Origin: Eucalyptus grandis
Lineage: Eukaryota; Streptophyta; Magnoliopsida; Myrtales; Myrtaceae
Reading direction: 5' to 3'
Length of the DNA: 64,000 nucleotides
NCBI RefSeq assembly: GCF_016545825.1
Contig: NC_052616.1
Location: 8,060,001-8,124,000 of the forward strand
Position numbers and translations under genes: made by a program. The notes beneath the pieces are model-generated. The model searched no databases. It was not told the DNA's origin and saw only the letters and a program-made list of their open reading frames with translations. Below, in pieces: positions 10,679 to 22,537 of this stretch (position 1 is its first letter; the number at the start of each line of letters is the position of its first letter).

Positions 10679-10972
10679 ATGAAAGTCAGTATCCCATTGA
10701 TTCCAGACTAGAAGTGATAGAGCTGAGACTCTTCAAGCTTCAACATGGATGTGCAACGTGAATTGCGTTCACTTTTCTAACTTTTGAAACTCTCTCTCTC
10801 TCGAATGAGTTTGCTTTTTTCTCTTTATCGTGTTTGAGCGGTGAAAAAGATTGGCAAAACCAACAGCAGAAGAAAGAAAGTCGTGAGTGAATGGGGTCTC
10901 GGACCAAGTGTTTCAGTTCAAATTTCTTGCCTTTTCTCTTTTTATTTTCTTCGTAAATAATGGGTCTATGGT

Positions 10973-11203
10973 ACCCACCAGTGGGCAACTGAGTCGATTC
11001 GGCTTTGAGCACTTCATCATAGAGGTCCCAAGATCAAAACTCCGCAGCTGCTAACACGTCTTAAATAAGGAGCTATGGTGGTGTCGTTATGTGCTAGTTT
11101 TCACCCAGGTATTGACGCTTAGTCCGAGGTGCACTGCGCACTCTACGAGCCGTAGGCTACTCGGCAGGCTCGGCGGATCATGAGCATCAAAAAAAAAAAA
11201 AAA
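10973..11203 (+). mobile_element. SINE with 14-bp target duplication
   Basis: The element starts ACCCACCAGTGGGCAACTGA (A-box-like), has a B-box-like AGATCAAAACTCC followed by GCAGCTGCTAA, and ends in about 17 A residues. It is flanked by AATGGGTCTATGGT at 10959-10972 and 11204-11217. The right duplication copy has the empty site (around 24933) with one TGGATCTTTGGTTGG, confirming a precise insertion after the duplication. No protein is encoded; transcription would be by Pol III and mobility would need LINE machinery. Confidence 0.88.
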
Positions 11204-11912
11204 AATGGGTCTATGGTTGGTTCTCAACTTGATTTATAGAATTCAAGAACTCCAAAGGCTAAACGATCTTCACTTCATCCCTTACTTTTCATTAAAAAAA
11301 TGAAAGGAAATTTACGTCGAGGGTCGGTGCAGCTTCTCCCCAGTGCTCTGCCAGCATTAATGGCTCCGCCTTATCTTGAGCATGTGTAATATAATGAGGC
11401 CTCGTAACTCAGCATGAGATCTTGTTTCCAAGAATTGTCCTGTGAGAAGATTTAGTTTCGTTCCTCTTTTTTATTTTGTTTCCTTTTCTTTCTTTTCTTT
11501 GTTTATCGGTATATATTAGTAAGCAATCAGTTGCTACATGCTGCGTCTTTTTCTTCCTCTCCAATTCTTGATTTAGAAATTTATACAAAAAGGCTTCTTG
11601 TGTTTGGAATTTAGTAACTGGGCTCAGCTTTTGGAAGCTACCTATGTTGTTTCTGCTCCATGAATGATAAACCCCACCTGTGGCATCGCCTTTCTGGTAC
11701 ACCATTACACAATTTGAGCGAATTATACGCTATTGTGGTAACTGTGAGAAACATTATTTGCATAGAATGAAGGGCAAAAGAAAGAAGTGTACAACAATGG
11801 TTTTGGCGTTGAGAGTGAAGGAAAAATAAGAAAAATTTTAACTGCGTTGGTTGGGAACTTTGTATTCTTTTTTACTTTTTGGCCGTGTGTGGGTCAAGAA
11901 GAGATCTTGGAA

Positions 11913-12921
11913 TTGTCAGCTGGGGTCCAAAACGAGGGGACAGTTAAAGAGCACTTGAAGGTACAGCTTGCTCTTGCTGTGAGGGGATATTTACTGGAGC
12001 TATGCAATCTCATGGTCAATTTCAGCTGCACAGCCAGGGTACCAATAGCCACCTCTCTGTTATTGTACATACTTGTTCTGAAACATTTTCTCTGCATAAG
12101 TTTCTATCTAAGGTTGCTTCTTCTCTTGAATTTCAGAGTTTCGATGTAGTTAGTAGGTCTAGTTTAGGTTTAACATAAATAAAAACTAACAACATTAATA
12201 AATTTGCATATCATTGCTTGTCTGCTCAATTCAGAGGTTAGAACATAGGAGCTGCAGTGTCTTGATCATGGATTCCAACAGCTGGCTTTTTCTTCTTTTC
12301 TATTTATTTTTTCAATTTTAGAGTTGCATTCCCATGGTCATATCAACTTGGTTTTTCCTTGTTTGGCATTCATATTAGCTTGCTTAGATTCTTTCGTATG
12401 CCACTTACCTTCTTGAATTTCTGTTCATAATTGCAGTTGTCATGCCTACAAGAATAAAATCTTCCTCTGCGTTACCAGGTATGCATGTGTGTATGTTGGT
12501 GGTTCTTAATGCAGAATTGAATATTACCAGTTTTAACAGATATTTGATCAATTTGGGTTCTGAGTTACCCCTTTCTTGGCTTGCCTTGAGATATGAGAAG
12601 TGAAGTGGTTTGAGACTCGTCATGTTTCTTCTAGCAGAAATATGTAGAGTTTTGTGCAGGGTACTGGAATGGGGTGGTGGGTATTATAATGGTGACATAA
12701 AAACCAGGAAGACAACACAAGGTATAGAACTCAATGGAGGAGATCATATGGATTTGCATAGAAGTGAACAGCTAATAGAACTATATGAATCCCTCTTGGG
12801 CAGCGAATCCAATCCGCAATCTAGTAGAAGGCCTTCAGTTGTATTTGTCCCCAGAAGATCTTGCCGATGCAGAATGGTATTACTCGGTTTGTATGTCCTT
12901 CATCTTCAACATTGGCCAATG
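11913..12921 (+). pseudogene. truncated bHLH (GL3/EGL3/TT8-type) pseudogene, left duplication copy
   Basis: This contains only exons 1 and 2 of the bHLH gene that is complete at 25660-28961. Exon 1 spans 11913-12038 and exon 2 12660-12921. The start codon of the intact copy (GAA ATG TCA) is GAA TTG TCA here. Exon 1 has one extra base in the AGGGGATATTTACTGG stretch, which breaks the [12 protein letters not shown] motif. Exon 2 has one extra base in GTTGTATTTGTCC (about 12838-12846), which breaks the [13 protein letters not shown] motif. Exons 3-8, including the bHLH and ACT-like regions, are missing because the duplication ends in intron 2 at about 12982. Splice sites at both exons are still recognisable. 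It could at most make a truncated transcript. Confidence 0.9.
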
Positions 12922-12982
12922 GTAAATTCCTTTCTCACAAGTAGTGATTACTAAGACCACTGGATGCCATGTCATGCCTTTT

Positions 12983-14914
12983 TGAATAAATGCCAACATT
13001 TGGAACAGGTAGAGTGGCTGCGCCAAGGTCATGGGAAGATAAATCCGACAATTGACAATTTTTTCTAAAAGGTTCGCAGGGTTCACGATTTCCAAATTGA
13101 CTCGATGGTTCAATGCGTGATGAGAGTGAAGTAGAGTTGAAAGCCTATGGCATGCTCCTAGGTTGATGTCTTGTTTTGTTTAGTATCTTATGAATCATGT
13201 TTCTTCATGCCATTCGTTAGACGGTCGTAGGAACTTGCAAAATTGTATCCTGCAAGAGCTGCTACAAGAGGATTTTTCTTTTTCTTCAATTCACTGCTTG
13301 GCCAGTACCCCACTACTGTGCAACTATGCAATACTGGAGAACTTCTTTCTATACTATCCATGGCTGTCGTAACCATCAACTTCAGAAACAAAAGGCAACA
13401 TGAAGAGACACTAGATAAACGTATTGTTAAAAATTTTGAATGTGTGAATGCGAAAGCATGGTTTTGGTATTGACGATAGTTTTTAGTTAATGACGTGTGC
13501 AAGTATATGATATAATTTGTAGTGGATAAACAAGGGACACGATAGGATAATTGAAGAATATAAGACATGAGATATGGGGGAAAATAATTTCATTAGTTGA
13601 ATAAAATAGTTTGATGAAGAAACGGTGGAGATCTAAGACCTCTCATGCTGGAGGGTTTACCTCACACACAATGTGGAGGGTTTACCTCTCACTTCTCAAA
13701 TGATGAACTATAAGGCTATTTATAGGCGTAAGTCACCACCTTATTCTACCGACTTAAGTGTACAGAAAATAATATAAAATTTCAGCTTGCTTCTCTATCT
13801 CCTGCCGACTGCGGCTAGTCAAAGTTCAAGTTGGGCTTTGCTTTCTTTTTCTTCTTTCTTCAAAATCTTCTCATTGCTTCTCCCTTATTCTCCATTTTTC
13901 TATTCTCTGTAGCTCTTTTTGTTGACTTTAGTTTACTTCTCTAACTTGACTTCTTGCTGCCCACGTAGTCTTAGTCTTTGCTGCTTACGTAGTACCAGAA
14001 ACTTCTTGAACATACGAGAGTTTTCACTTTTGACTTGACTTGCCTTTTCTTGCATTTCACGTTCACTATTGCCGACTTGTTCCTTATTAGTAGTTTCTTG
14101 ATAATTTTAGAGAAAATGGATCATAATTTTCAACACGTATATATACACAAACGTGACTTTTTGCTTGGAGACGACATGCATATAACGCTAAAGAGACGCA
14201 GGATAAACTTATATATGCGCAGACGTAACTTTTTGCTTGAATACGACATGCATATAACGCTAAAAGAGGCATCAATGCTTGCACTCAGAGCGAGGCATTT
14301 GCCCAAAACGGAAAGCCTCAAGGCCAGACCTTCCATTGAGACTGTCGGATATCGGAGGGGACGGCCTTCAAGTTGAAAGACATACGAAACTTACTTAAAA
14401 CATGCATTTATCATCTTTTGAGTTGCTATCTTCATTTCTGCATAATTTGGCGGCTCATCCATGTCGCAAGATGGTGAACATAACCATGTTTTTTATATTC
14501 TATTCTCATTGATTATTTCACTGCTTGTTTCAAAATATTAGGAATAGCTATTCCCTGTTTATTTCACCCTAACAGCAACAAAGATTCCCATGCAGGGCAG
14601 CTAATGATTAACTCGGAAAAAAGAAGAAGAAAGATATAGTGCCTTAATGATGTCTATTTTTATTTTGTTCGAAATAGAGGTCATCATCGAAAAGCTGTAA
14701 TACTGCCTTTCTCATTTGTTACTGATGGTAATGTTATTCGGTACTTAAGATACTAATTTAGATTAGATCATGTCAAACAGCATCATTTCGGGAGGGATCT
14801 TAAGTTGCAATCGACATTTCACTCTTATGAACAAAATAGAGTGCGTAAGCAAAATAAGCCATTACCAAAATGAGCGACTAAGCCAAACCCATTTAAACGA
14901 GACCTTCGGGTCAA
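12983..14914. other. gene-free spacer with possible LTR-like sequence and a 72-bp tandem repeat
   Basis: This follows the left duplication breakpoint. The part from about 13424 (TGTTAAAAATT) to about 14400 has some features of a solo LTR: two GGAGGGTTTACCTC phrases (13652, 13676) and a TATTTATAGG box near 13720. No target duplication or internal retrotransposon domain was found, so this is weak. At 14152-14275 a unit of about 72 bp occurs twice (core ACGACATGCATATAACGC). The ORF at 13188-13568 (minus) has no recognisable family. Confidence 0.35.
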
Positions 14915-16861
14915 TCATATGTTGAAATTTGGTATTTTCGGGGGAAGTTTGGGAGGCTCTACCTTCAAGTTCAAAACGGACACTGCCACTTCATTCGAAA
15001 GCCGAGAACTAGCAATGGTATGAGCACACAACAGCCTCACAATCATTAAGGCCTCCGCCTCTTTCTTGTCGAAATCCTTGCCGAGCCTCTCGTCCACCGG
15101 AAGGTTAAAATTCCAAAACCAGCGCTGAAACCAGCTCCCGCATCCACAACGCTTCCAAACCCATGGAACAAGGCCACCGGGCTCTGGTAGTTCCAAGTTG
15201 GAGACTCTTCTCCCACATAATATTTACAAAAGGACCACTCCGAAACTGTAGATGTCAGATTCCTTACTTGCTTTACCCATTCGACAGTATTCCGGAACAA
15301 AGTAACCCGGTGTTCCTTTCACTTAGGTTGTATTTGGCCCTCTAGCATGGTCGACTAGCTTAGCCAAGCCGCAATCTCCCAATTTGGCCACAAAATCTTC
15401 ATCAAGCATAATGTTGCTGGATTTGATATCTCTATGGATCACGCATTGATGAAAATATTTGTGCAGGTAGTGCAGCGCCAAGGCTAATCCCAAAGCGATG
15501 TTGTACCTGCTTTGCCATGTCAGCAGGGTTCTATTTTTAAATAGATGATCCTGCAAGCTACCTTTACTCATGAATTCATAAATCAGGGCGAACTTATCTG
15601 CCTCGTGACAAATAGCCTATAAGTTGCACCAAGTTTCTGTGCCTAAGTTGGCTCATCGACTTCACCTCAGATATATACTCCTTTATCCCTTGGTGTGAAT
15701 CGGAGTGTATTATCTTCACAGCAACCGGTGTGCGAGCGTCTCCTAAGTGCCCTTCGTACACATTGCCGAACCCACCTTTTCCCAGAATCCTGTCTTCTTC
15801 AAATGAATTGGTGGCGATCCGCAACTCTTCATAGGATAACTTCGTAGGTCCACTCACTTTTTTGAACTCTGCGGTTGACTCCACTCTACGGCCTTGTTCT
15901 CCACCTCTCTCGGTCTCGATTACGTTCCCTTCGATTGCCCTAGGAGCATTATTATCCTCTGGCATATCATTGCTCGGGCATGGACGGGCGACTTTTGACC
16001 TATTACATGCCCATGGCTATGAGCAGCCACATCCACCAAGAGAAGGTAGTCTTTTCTGCCGCCCGGAGCAGTAAACTGGAGCTAAATTCCCATGAGTGGA
16101 CAATGTGATACTCATATGCCTCTCCAGTGGCAGCTGAGAAACCAACCTCCACCCACTCTGGCAAATACTCACTGATGTTAAGTGGGGCATAGTGAAGACT
16201 GACTGAGTTACTGGAATTATCTGCATCCACCAAGACAACGCTCAAATTTCTTGACTGCGAATCGTACTTTATCGAAGCATTAACCTGCCATTCATGATTT
16301 TGTCGGCCAACCATGGGACGGTGACACTGAGGCCTTTCACATCTATACCAAGATGTGGAGCGTCGGGATCCCAGGCATTCTCGAAAGTGTTGACCTCGAC
16401 CGCAACATAAGAGTCATTGGGAAGACCTAGCTGGCCTCGTTCCAAGCTGCCCGGCATGCTCAAGCCCCAACGAGTGACAAAGAAGGTCAGTCCGTCGCCA
16501 GAATTTTTTCTACGCTGAGAGTCGATGCTGAGCATAAACCGGGCAGCCAAATCCGCCACATTCCTGTGGCCTCGTCCCAAAGATGCACTTTCTCAGAATA
16601 TGTAGCTCGGCCACTGATGCCATTGAAGCGCTGGTTGGGTTGGCAGAGGCTGAGATGTAGGTAAGGAGACAGCACAGAGGCATTCCTCTGAAAGTTTAAG
16701 AGCTTGAGGCTCGAAGGGCCAAAAGATGGGAAATTGAAAGATATGTAGTCAAAGTTTGTAGCCGACGCTGAAAAGGGTTTGAGCAGAGAGATCATCAAGA
16801 CCAGTACTAATGGGGATGTGAGTGCTTGAGGCTGATCTTCATGCCTTCCAAAGCTTTTCAT
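14915..16861 (-). pseudogene. L-type lectin-domain receptor kinase pseudogene
   Basis: The parts of a lectin receptor kinase occur in order on the minus strand but in several frames. A signal-peptide-like start lies at ATG 16861 (VLVLMISLLKPFSASA). The legume-lectin domain follows (FDYISFNF; GDGLTFFV; AVEVNTFENAWDP; LPEWVEVGFSAATG; HIVHSWEF), down to about 16060. A shortened membrane segment (FSWWMWLLIAMGM) ends in a stop, followed by the juxtamembrane region and a kinase domain from about 15840 to 14990 ([53 protein letters not shown]). Frame changes near 16580, 16290, 15600 and 15340, and the stop after the membrane segment, make a functional protein impossible. DFG is changed to DCG. Intact members perceive signals at the plasma membrane in defence or development. 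It lies between the two copies of the bHLH duplication. Confidence 0.9.
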
Positions 16862-17141
16862 GTTGGATGTTCTTAATTTGTTGCACATCTGGTTACTGCC
16901 TTTGAACTCAAAAGCACCGTTTGGAGCCGCAACTGGCAGTTCGACATCTCGATCCATCATCACCATATAGCTTTGATTATGTTGAGAAAACTCCTACCAA
17001 GTTTTGAAGTTGACAAAACTTTCTGCTTCTATTGTCTTTGCTTCTGAGGAATTTTCGAAGGCTCCTAACAATACGTTTCCAGAAGTATATCCCTCTTTGA
17101 TGAGCCCAGAACGAGAAATAGTTTAGAACTAGACCGAGTGA

Positions 17142-17900
17142 TGTTGACACAAATCAAGGATAAACTTTGTCTAGAAACAATTCTTCAACGACCATCTTTT
17201 GGCCAAGAATTTTACTTACCTTATATATTGACAAAATCAATCTTGAATATAAGTTCCATATAAGGAAGCATCACTTATGAAACCTAAGATTCTGATTGTA
17301 TAGGCGAACAAAATCAAGTGAAATTTCCATTCCTGTCTTCAACGACCACAGAATCTCCTTAAATGATTCTATCCATCGGCTTGATTAGAAGAATTTCCTA
17401 CCGAGAATGTCAACATCTAATGTTGCATGGAGGAGTATTTAAAGGAAAGTCATTCATTCAAGTCAGTACGGACGTGAAATTAGAATTCCAAAGTCTGAAA
17501 CTTCTCTTAATCACCTGTCTTCGTCTATGAGCATTACAAATTGCAATCAAGAGAGAAATACACAAAAATAATGTCTTAGTGAGCTAGAGAGATCCTGAGT
17601 ATTTACACTCATAAATTATAATCTTTTATTGATAATATAGTGAAATCCAACCAGTATGCTATCAATGTAGGAAAGTGGACGTAGCTTAATCTAAGCCAAG
17701 CCATTACAAAATTCGTGTACAATTTTCTCCTCTCAATTCTATTTATTTTAAGTCTGTTGTACACTTTATGGTTAAAAAGCCTAGTGTTCCTCAAAATTGA
17801 TTATGTTTTTTATCCAGACTTTACTTACAACTTATTTTAATTTGAGTTTATTTGTCAAAATTTCTTTTAAACACCTTTCACCCCCTCTAGGTGTTAGATC
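17142..17900. mobile_element. Ty1-Copia-like LTR remnant
   Basis: Sequence phrases typical of large plant Copia LTRs appear in order: a TGTTGACA start (17142), GTGGACGTAG (17675) followed by TTAATCTAAGCCAAGCCA, AAATTCGTGTAC, and TTCACCCCCTCTAGGTG at about 17877-17893. No gag, pol or primer-binding site was found, so it is a solo or truncated LTR. Boundaries are approximate. It sits just upstream of the lectin kinase pseudogene. Confidence 0.6.
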
Positions 17901-18344
17901 TAAGTGGTGCGGCCACCGAACTCCCGTGACGACGAAGTGACAATTTACATGGTGAGCCTGACTCAAACGAACTGAAAAGTGCACTCGCTAGGCGGATTCG
18001 ATTGGAACCTAGAAATAGCCTCGACGAACAGCCTGTTAATAATAATAAAGATAGCAGAAAGTGGTTGAGAATGGCCGCTGTAAGGTCTGGTTTATCTTAT
18101 GCAGGAGAATGGAAACAAATTACAGTTGGATAATTGGGTGGCGGATTTAAAAATAATTAAGACCATCATCACACGAAAATGTAGATTAGTGATACTTTAA
18201 TGAGTCAAGTCTTCCTGTTGTCCTCTTTATTGATGTGAAATCAAATTAAATATAGAAGAATTGAGCTCTTATTGTGTCTTTTTTGATGAATTTAAGAGAG
18301 CCTAGCCAAGTCTTCCTAATGCTAATTAAAAATATTACTATGCC

Positions 18345-19340
18345 AGGCAAGTAAGACTAGTAACTCATTAATAAATTTAAGGAAAAACAAATAAAGTTAG
18401 TAACTCCAGTGAGAATTGATAACTCAAAACTAGTTAGTTACTTAATTGGAGAAAAGTTGGTTAGTCATACAAATAAAGGCTAGTAACTTCATGTCATAGT
18501 TTGTGCACATAAGCAGTTGATATGAAAGGTAAATAAAATTAGTAAATAATGAGAGAAGTTTCTTTTTTTCGGTCAAATATAAGAGGAATTGAAAAAGGCC
18601 AAAATAACAACGGTATCTAACTTAAATAAGAGTTGGTAAAGTAAAACTATGTGAGAACTTTATTAGCAAAAAGTTAGAAATCACTTTAAGTAAGGTTGCT
18701 AATTTTTAAAAAGAGTTGGTATAACATCTCAATAAATAAGGATAAAAAAAGTGATAACTCATCGGTAAATTTAAGTAAATAAATAAATAAATAAAAGTCA
18801 GTAGCAATTCAAATGAGAGCTAGTAATCAAAAACTAGTTGGTAACTTAATTGGAGGAAGGTTGGTAAGTCATACAAATGAATATTGGTACTTTTATGTAA
18901 TTGTTTGATCGTAAGTTTATGCAGTTGGTTGAAAATGTAATAAAGTAAAATAGGTTTATGATATCATAAGCCTTTTTTTGTAAGGAACAAGAGAACTTTT
19001 TTTAGTAGCAGAGATAAGAGAAAAAAAAAAACTTTGTTAACTTACTCAATAAAAGTCGGTAATGCAACACTAGTCGGTCACTTGATTGAAGAAAAAATGG
19101 TAATTACTTTAATTACAGTTGGCAATATTTAAAATAGTTGGTAATATTACTTTTGGTATGTAAGACAAATCAAAATTGATAACTCAATAGAAAAGTTGGT
19201 AAGTTCAGGAAAAAAAAAAGGACACTGATAAGCAACCCAAATGGTAAATAAAAACTAATAGGTACTTTAACGGGAAAAGAGTTATGAAGTCACACAAATA
19301 AAAATTTGTAACTACATAATAAGACATACGTAAGAAATGA
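18345..19340. repeat. degenerate AT-rich tandem array
   Basis: At least three loosely similar blocks of about 400 bp follow each other (around 18345, 18755 and 19180). Each carries a phrase like TAACTCAAAACTAGTTAG or ACTAGTTGGTAACTTAATTG, then GGAGAAAAGTTGG, then AAGTCATACAAAT(A/G)AA and TTTATGTAATTG-like text. Similar phrases occur once in reverse orientation in the left copy (about 4130-4280). No coding potential; origin unknown. Confidence 0.5.
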
Positions 19341-19915
19341 CAAATAAAAGTAGTTAAATGATTAAAAGAGATTATAATTAAAAAAAATGGGTTTATGTTA
19401 CAAAAAATCTTAAACTAGTACAGGTAATACCACAAAAAATCTCAAATTGATGTACATATGCCGCATCTAACCAAAATTACTTTTTTTTGCCACCAAGAAT
19501 CACAAACCTATACACCTATGCTACATTTACTCTAAACTAATTTTTATATTACAAAAAATCCCACTTTGGTACACTTATAATAATTCTACCAAAATCTTAA
19601 TACAAAATCACAAATGTATCATTTTGGGATTCTTTAAATGTTTTTTAGCCTTTAACTCAAATTTAGTTGGTAATTTACTAAAAAAAATGGTAAGAGATTC
19701 AATTAAGATTGGCAATTCCTTTAAGTTTGAAGCGTCGGAAAGAAATGCAGTAAAAGTTGGTAAAAAAAAAAAGTTGGTAATTTGAAAATTGTCTAAAAGA
19801 ATTAATAATTTCATAAACATGTTGGTAGGTCTACACTAAGTTATCGAAAATCAGGTGAATGATAATTTCTTTTTACTAATAGTTTTTTTTACACTTATCA
19901 ACTCTTCTATAAATC

Positions 19916-20110
19916 ACTACCGGACTAAGTGGCGCTGTTGGCTTCGGGCTTTCTCCCCCTCACGAGACGAAGGGGAGGAGTTCGAATCCCCAACACGTCG
20001 CAAGTGGACTTACCCACTTCACGGGAGTGGTGGGTTCCTCCATGAGCCCTAGGGTTTGCCCACCAGCTGTCGGCTTACGGGTTTCTCTAGGTCATTAAAA
20101 AAAAAAAAAA
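19916..20110 (+). mobile_element. SINE with 16-bp target duplication
   Basis: It has a tRNA-like head (AAGTGGCGCTGTTGGCTT as A-box region, GAGTTCGAATCCCC as B box), a body with CCCACTTCACGGGAGTGG, the 3' end CTAGGTCATT and a poly-A tail. Flanking repeats are AACTCTTCTATAAATC (19900-19915) and AACTCTTCTATTAATC (20111-20126), one mismatch. It lies only in the right duplication copy. Its 3' end resembles that of the SINE at 38852-39024. Confidence 0.88.
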
Positions 20111-21110
20111 AACTCTTCTATTAATCTATTCGCACAGAAATTAAAAAAAAAAAATGTCTACTTTTCTAGGAAAAAAAATAATAGATTCGTCCTAATGAAT
20201 TGAGGTCCACTTTTTTTTCACTTTTTGTATCGAAATGATAGGGATATATAGATTTAAATTTTGGAGAAGGTACAAACGAAAGATACAAAAAAGTTGGAGC
20301 TTTCGAGTAGAAGATGATAAAATGCATATTAATGTACAAATTGAATAAAGAAAGTGTCAATGCTTACATTACATAAGAATACAACATGTCGATTAGGGGT
20401 GAGCAAAAGAATTAGACTGAATTGAGAACCGGAACTAATCGGTCAATTCTTGTTGGTTCCTGATTCCTAAAATTTGACCACTAAGACTGGATCGATTTTT
20501 TTAATTCTTATCATTCCAAATGTCCAAAACCTTAATTCCCATTTATTTTTCGGTCAAACTCAGTCATGCACACTCGCCGCTCACGCCTCTCAATCTCAAT
20601 TCTCTCAATCTCAGTCACGCAGCACTCACACCTTCCTCCTAGCCCACCGCCTCGCAAACTCGATTCTTATGATTATTATAGCTTTATTCATGGATATGAT
20701 CATCATGTTTAGCTTATCAGGAATTTGTTCAATTAATATAATTCATGTAGCAATTTAGACTATGTAACAACATTTGCAATCTTACAAGGAATAAAAAAAA
20801 AGGAGATGCAACCGGTTCTTGGAAACAACCGTGAATCGGACTGGACCGATCAGTACATGGCTAAGGATATGGAAGACGGGATATGCTTTCATCTAATGTT
20901 CTTCGTTTTTTTTTTGTTGATCATACTCTAATCCTACTCTAACACTCACGCTCAAACTTTTGCCATGCCTCCTTTCATCTAATGTTCACTGGGCTTTATC
21001 ATACACCAATAATTTTGGGCCAAGACTTACTCCTACGTACTCTAGTCTTAGGCTGAACATTTCAGGAATCTTTTTTTTTTTGGGGGGGGTGGTAAGTATG
21101 TGGCAGAGGG

Positions 21111-21467
21111 TATGGGAGACGTGATTGCGCATGCAATTGCATCATACCCCATTTTTTTCTTTGTCGAAAGAAAAATGGCATACATATATTAAAATAATAG
21201 TCGAAAAGTATATAGAAGACTTTCAAAAAGTAAATAATAAAGTATAGTCTGCAACTAAAACTTCACTATTTGCCAGTGTAAGGATATGGGAGACGTGATT
21301 GCGCATGCAATCGCATCCACATGCATGCATACCCCATTTTTTTCTTTGTCGAAAGAAAAATGGCATACATATATTAAAATAATAGTCGAAAAGTATATAA
21401 AAGACTTTCAAAAAAGTAAATAATAAAGTATAGTCTGCAACTAAAACTTCACTATTTGCCAGTGTAA
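21111..21467. repeat. 174-bp tandem duplication, right copy only
   Basis: Two adjacent units start TATGGGAGACGTGATTGCGC (21111 and 21285) and end CACTATTTGCCAGTGTAA. The second carries a few extra bases (CATGCATGCAT). The left duplication copy has one unit (about 5340-5575). Confidence 0.9.
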
Positions 21468-22260
21468 CATTAGCTGCCGATCACTAGATTCAACGATACT
21501 CTATTTGCAACTGCTTGTGGTGCACGTCTAGATTCAATGTCCTCATTACTATCAGTCATACATAGATATAAAAATCAAAATATCGAAAGAACACATATCA
21601 AATATCTATTAGGAGCTCCTACATCTATATCTAGATCTAGTTTGAGGAAGTGAAATCCCCTAAAACTTGACATAAATCTAAATTGGGAGAGGAAATGAGA
21701 CTAATCTCAAAGTGGTAGCGGAGCCACACTATGAACATCCTCCTTGATGACTATCAACTAGACGAATGGCTGAATGGATTCCCACGTTCACCAAAGTCAT
21801 ATGGTTCAGTTAGTGTGACTAAAGTTCACAGTAAGAACTACATAAGATTCCAATAAATCAAAACTATAATCATGCTCAAATCACTCCAACCATTCACATC
21901 GAGAACTACATAAGATTCTAATAAATCAAAACTATAACCACACTCAAACACTTTCAGTATTTCTCATCTACTAATACACATATAATTCATATAGTCTTTA
22001 GCTACATAATTCCTCACGACATAATACTTCTATTTCACAAAAGAATTCACAAATTTTACTACAAGATTGAATAGGCTTGAACACTCTCCAGTTGTTTAGA
22101 GGTAATTCATGAAGAAGCCAGATGCTCTTCACAACAAAGACACTTCTAATATATATATATATAAACAAGAGTTGGATTCAAAACATGAAATCTTTTTTAA
22201 TAGGAAAACTACTTATATTAAGAAATTTTCCTTTTCAAACTTAAATTCGAGTCGTACTTA

Positions 22261-22284
22261 AAAAAAAAAAAAAAAAAAAAAAAA
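22261..22284. repeat. poly-A tract
   Basis: About 24 A residues in the right duplication copy. No retroposon body or flanking target repeat was recognised next to it. Confidence 0.8.
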
Positions 22285-22537
22285 GCAAATCTTGTTGCAA
22301 ATGACTTTCTTTTCTTTTCTTTTCTTTTAATTATCCTACCCATTGTTGGAAAATTTCTGAAGACCCCAGGCAAATTGTCCAAGCATTACGTGCGAGGAAA
22401 CCCCTAACCTCTTGCGTGGATAGTAGTAATCATTTTATGGTAATTGATGTACATTTGTTGCTACACTTTCTTCATTAGCCATCATGGGTATGTGTATTTC
22501 TTTCGCCCCAATTGGCCTTTGATATTGTAGAGATAAA

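Larger units (their letters stand above)
3848..12982. repeat. large tandem segmental duplication, left copy
   Basis: Starting at the phrase GGCTGTAAGGTCTGG, this block is collinear and in the same orientation with 18070-26672. Anchors in order (left/right copy): GCAGGAGAATGGAAAC (3880/18102), ATCATGTTTAGCTTATC (4836/20703), the fold-back element (8173/22538), a MITE-like element (9994/23965), CAACGTGAATTGCG (10752/24653) and the first two exons of a bHLH gene (11913/25660). Similarity stops inside intron 2 of that gene, just after ATGCCTTTTT. Copy-specific insertions account for most of the length difference. Breakpoints were placed by eye and may be off by tens of bases. Confidence 0.85.

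Noticed and set aside
13188..13568. 126-codon minus-strand ORF after the left duplication breakpoint
   Set aside because: No recognisable domain. A fragment (VGYWPSS) faintly recalls neprosin, but the flanking residues do not fit.
19920..19995. Possible tRNA gene with A and B boxes
   Set aside because: The head continues into a body with poly-A and target duplications, so it is a SINE; no cloverleaf with acceptor pairing could be drawn.
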